Source of the DNA: Arthrobacter sp. SPG23
GTDB taxonomy: Bacteria > Actinomycetota > Actinomycetes > Actinomycetales > Micrococcaceae
Length of the DNA: 64,000 nt
Reading direction: 5' to 3'
Assembly (NCBI RefSeq): GCF_000876655.1
Contig: NZ_JYCN01000015.1
Coordinates: 124,001 to 188,000 of the forward strand
The translations under genes were made by a program, and so were the position numbers. Below the pieces are notes generated by a model. That model was not told the origin of the DNA. It saw only the letters and a program-made list of their open reading frames with translations, and made no database searches. This document shows, piece by piece, positions 63,234 through 64,000 of this stretch; positions within the stretch are counted from its first letter, which is position 1, and every line of letters begins with the position of its first letter.

Positions 63234-63304
63234 AGGTGGGTACGGGATTCGAACCCGTGTATACGGCTTTGCAGGCCGCTGCCTCGCCTCTCGGCCAACC
63301 CACC
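63234..63304 (-). tRNA. tRNA-Cys (GCA)
   Basis: Acceptor GGTGGGT; anticodon loop CTGCAAA gives anticodon GCA; T-arm GGTTCGAATCC. No encoded CCA. Single copy in this window. Confidence 0.93.
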
Positions 63305-63350
63305 GTGTAAGCCAGGTTCCGAAAAACCTTCGCCATGACAGTGTCCTGCG

Positions 63351-63423
<73 letters not shown>

Positions 63424-63740
63424 ATTATTGTCAGCATTTCCGTGCCGCATTCGGCATTTCCTCGCGTTCCAACGAGTAAGAACTCTATAGGAGGTTCAGG
63501 GAACTTACAAATCGGGGCGTCGTCATCTGCTCCGGATGGCCCCGCTTCCTTGAAATCTAGGGGATTTTCCTAATTACAGATGTGTAATTCGGCGCTGGCG
63601 ACGCGTCGGTTGTCCCTTCCGGGAAGTTTCGACGGCCGCCGGCGGGCGGACCCTCCGGCGACGCAATCCGGGGCCGGAGGGGCGCGGAGGCCTTCGATTT
63701 TCCAAATAGCGTCGGGGTGGGCTAGCATTCAATGGCATTG
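63424..63740. promoter_or_regulatory. Intergenic region between the two tRNA units
   Basis: 317 bp with no convincing ORF. On minus, TATAGA (63489-63484) with TTTGTA 16 bases upstream (63511-63506) is a likely promoter of the Gly-Cys-Val-Gly-Val tRNA unit. An 18-bp inverted repeat AATTACA-GATG-TGTAATT lies at 63572-63589 in an AT-rich patch. On plus, TAGCAT (63723-63728) is a likely -10 for tRNA-Val (CAC). Confidence 0.5.
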
Positions 63741-63815
63741 GGGCGATTGGCGCAGTGGTAGCGCGCTTCGTTCACACCGAAGAGGTCACTGGTTCGAACC
63801 CAGTATCGCCCACCA
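63741..63815 (+). tRNA. tRNA-Val (CAC)
   Basis: Acceptor GGGCGAT, anticodon loop TTCACAC with anticodon CAC, T-arm GGTTCGAACC, encoded CCA at 63813-63815. It differs from the GAC copies mainly in the anticodon arm. Confidence 0.93.
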
Positions 63816-63818
63816 ATG

Positions 63819-63854
63819 AATGGCCCGTTCCGCTGACCAGCGGAACGGGCCATT
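63819..63854 (+). terminator. Terminator of tRNA-Val (CAC)
   Basis: 16-bp perfect stem (63819-63834 against 63839-63854) with a GACC loop, four bases after the tRNA; it ends TTTC. Confidence 0.8.
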
Positions 63855-63918
63855 TCGCTTTCCGGCCGCGTCTCCTGCGCCCCGCAATCCTGTCGGCCCT
63901 TCATGAAAGAGTGTTTGC

Positions 63919-64000
63919 ATGACAGATCCACTGCTTGCCCACGCCACGGAATACGGGCGGATGTATGCGCGCTCGACCTCCGAGTCGTTTTCCGTTCCGT
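63919..64000 (+). CDS. 5' end of an unrecognised gene
   Basis: ATG at 63919 opens a frame to the window edge: 27 residues, beginning MTDPLLAHATEYGRMYARST. A GAAAGAG stretch lies 8-9 bases upstream and could be the ribosome site. The start is plausible, but too little is visible to name a family. Confidence 0.6.
   Translation, partial: MTDPLLAHATEYGRMYARSTSESFSVP

Overview
The window looks like chromosomal core DNA of a high-GC actinobacterium of the Micrococcaceae (Arthrobacter / Pseudarthrobacter type). The evidence is GC-rich coding with strong third-position bias, frequent GTG and TTG starts, actinobacterial marker families (SepH, DUF3710, DUF3159, DUF4193, DUF3093, DUF3000, DUF5998, DUF6421, DUF7455), paired TrkA proteins, and leaderless-type promoters. 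I see no insertion sequence, prophage, integrase or CRISPR array.

Layout: 1-4.6 kb holds the end of a PAC2-type gene, an MFS transporter, a DUF4192 gene and the primary sigma factor sigA. 4.7-19.4 kb holds DUF7455, topoisomerase IV parE, a BlaI/M56 regulator pair facing a cydA-cydB-cydDC cytochrome bd cluster, a double GNAT gene, a DinB-family gene, and parC on the other strand. 19.4-25.4 kb holds a GNAT/acyl-CoA synthetase fusion, DUF5998, a phosphodiesterase, thymidine kinase and a flavodoxin. 25.5-35.7 kb holds sepH, DUF4193, DUF3093, dut, DUF3710, an OB-fold gene, DUF3159, two TrkA proteins, a KimA-like permease and a TRAM RNA methyltransferase. 35.9-42.2 kb holds acnA, dxs, DUF402, an unknown gene and a helix-hairpin-helix protein. 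42.2-47.5 kb holds an aldo/keto reductase, a nucleoside hydrolase and a complete ECF transporter (S, T, double ATPase). 47.5-57.8 kb, almost all on the minus strand, holds fadB-fadA, RNase D, DUF3000, a threonine aldolase / SDR / DUF6421 cluster, msrB and an unknown gene. 57.9-62.7 kb holds a hydrolase, ybaK, sufE, sseA, zapE and an MT0933-type antitoxin-like gene. 62.8-63.8 kb is a tRNA region (Val, Gly, Val, Cys, Gly on minus; Val-CAC on plus), followed by a cut-off gene.

Three circuits stand out. First, three copies of a 17-bp operator (TTCTAC-N5-GTAGAA) lie between the divergent blaI/M56 pair and cydA, suggesting BlaI control of the bd oxidase. Second, two soluble TrkA (RCK) proteins with no TrkH lie divergent to a KimA-like permease, suggesting a potassium importer with its gating subunits. 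Third, fadA has a well-formed promoter overlapped by a perfect 16-bp palindrome.

Five otherwise well-conserved genes (cydDC, the second trkA, the TRAM methyltransferase, DUF402, the ECF ATPase) each carry one single-base frameshift, mostly in G/C-rich or homopolymer stretches. I read these as probable sequence errors rather than decay, and give repaired boundaries. About a dozen genes have a TANNNT-like hexamer 6-7 nt before the start codon, which indicates widespread leaderless transcription.
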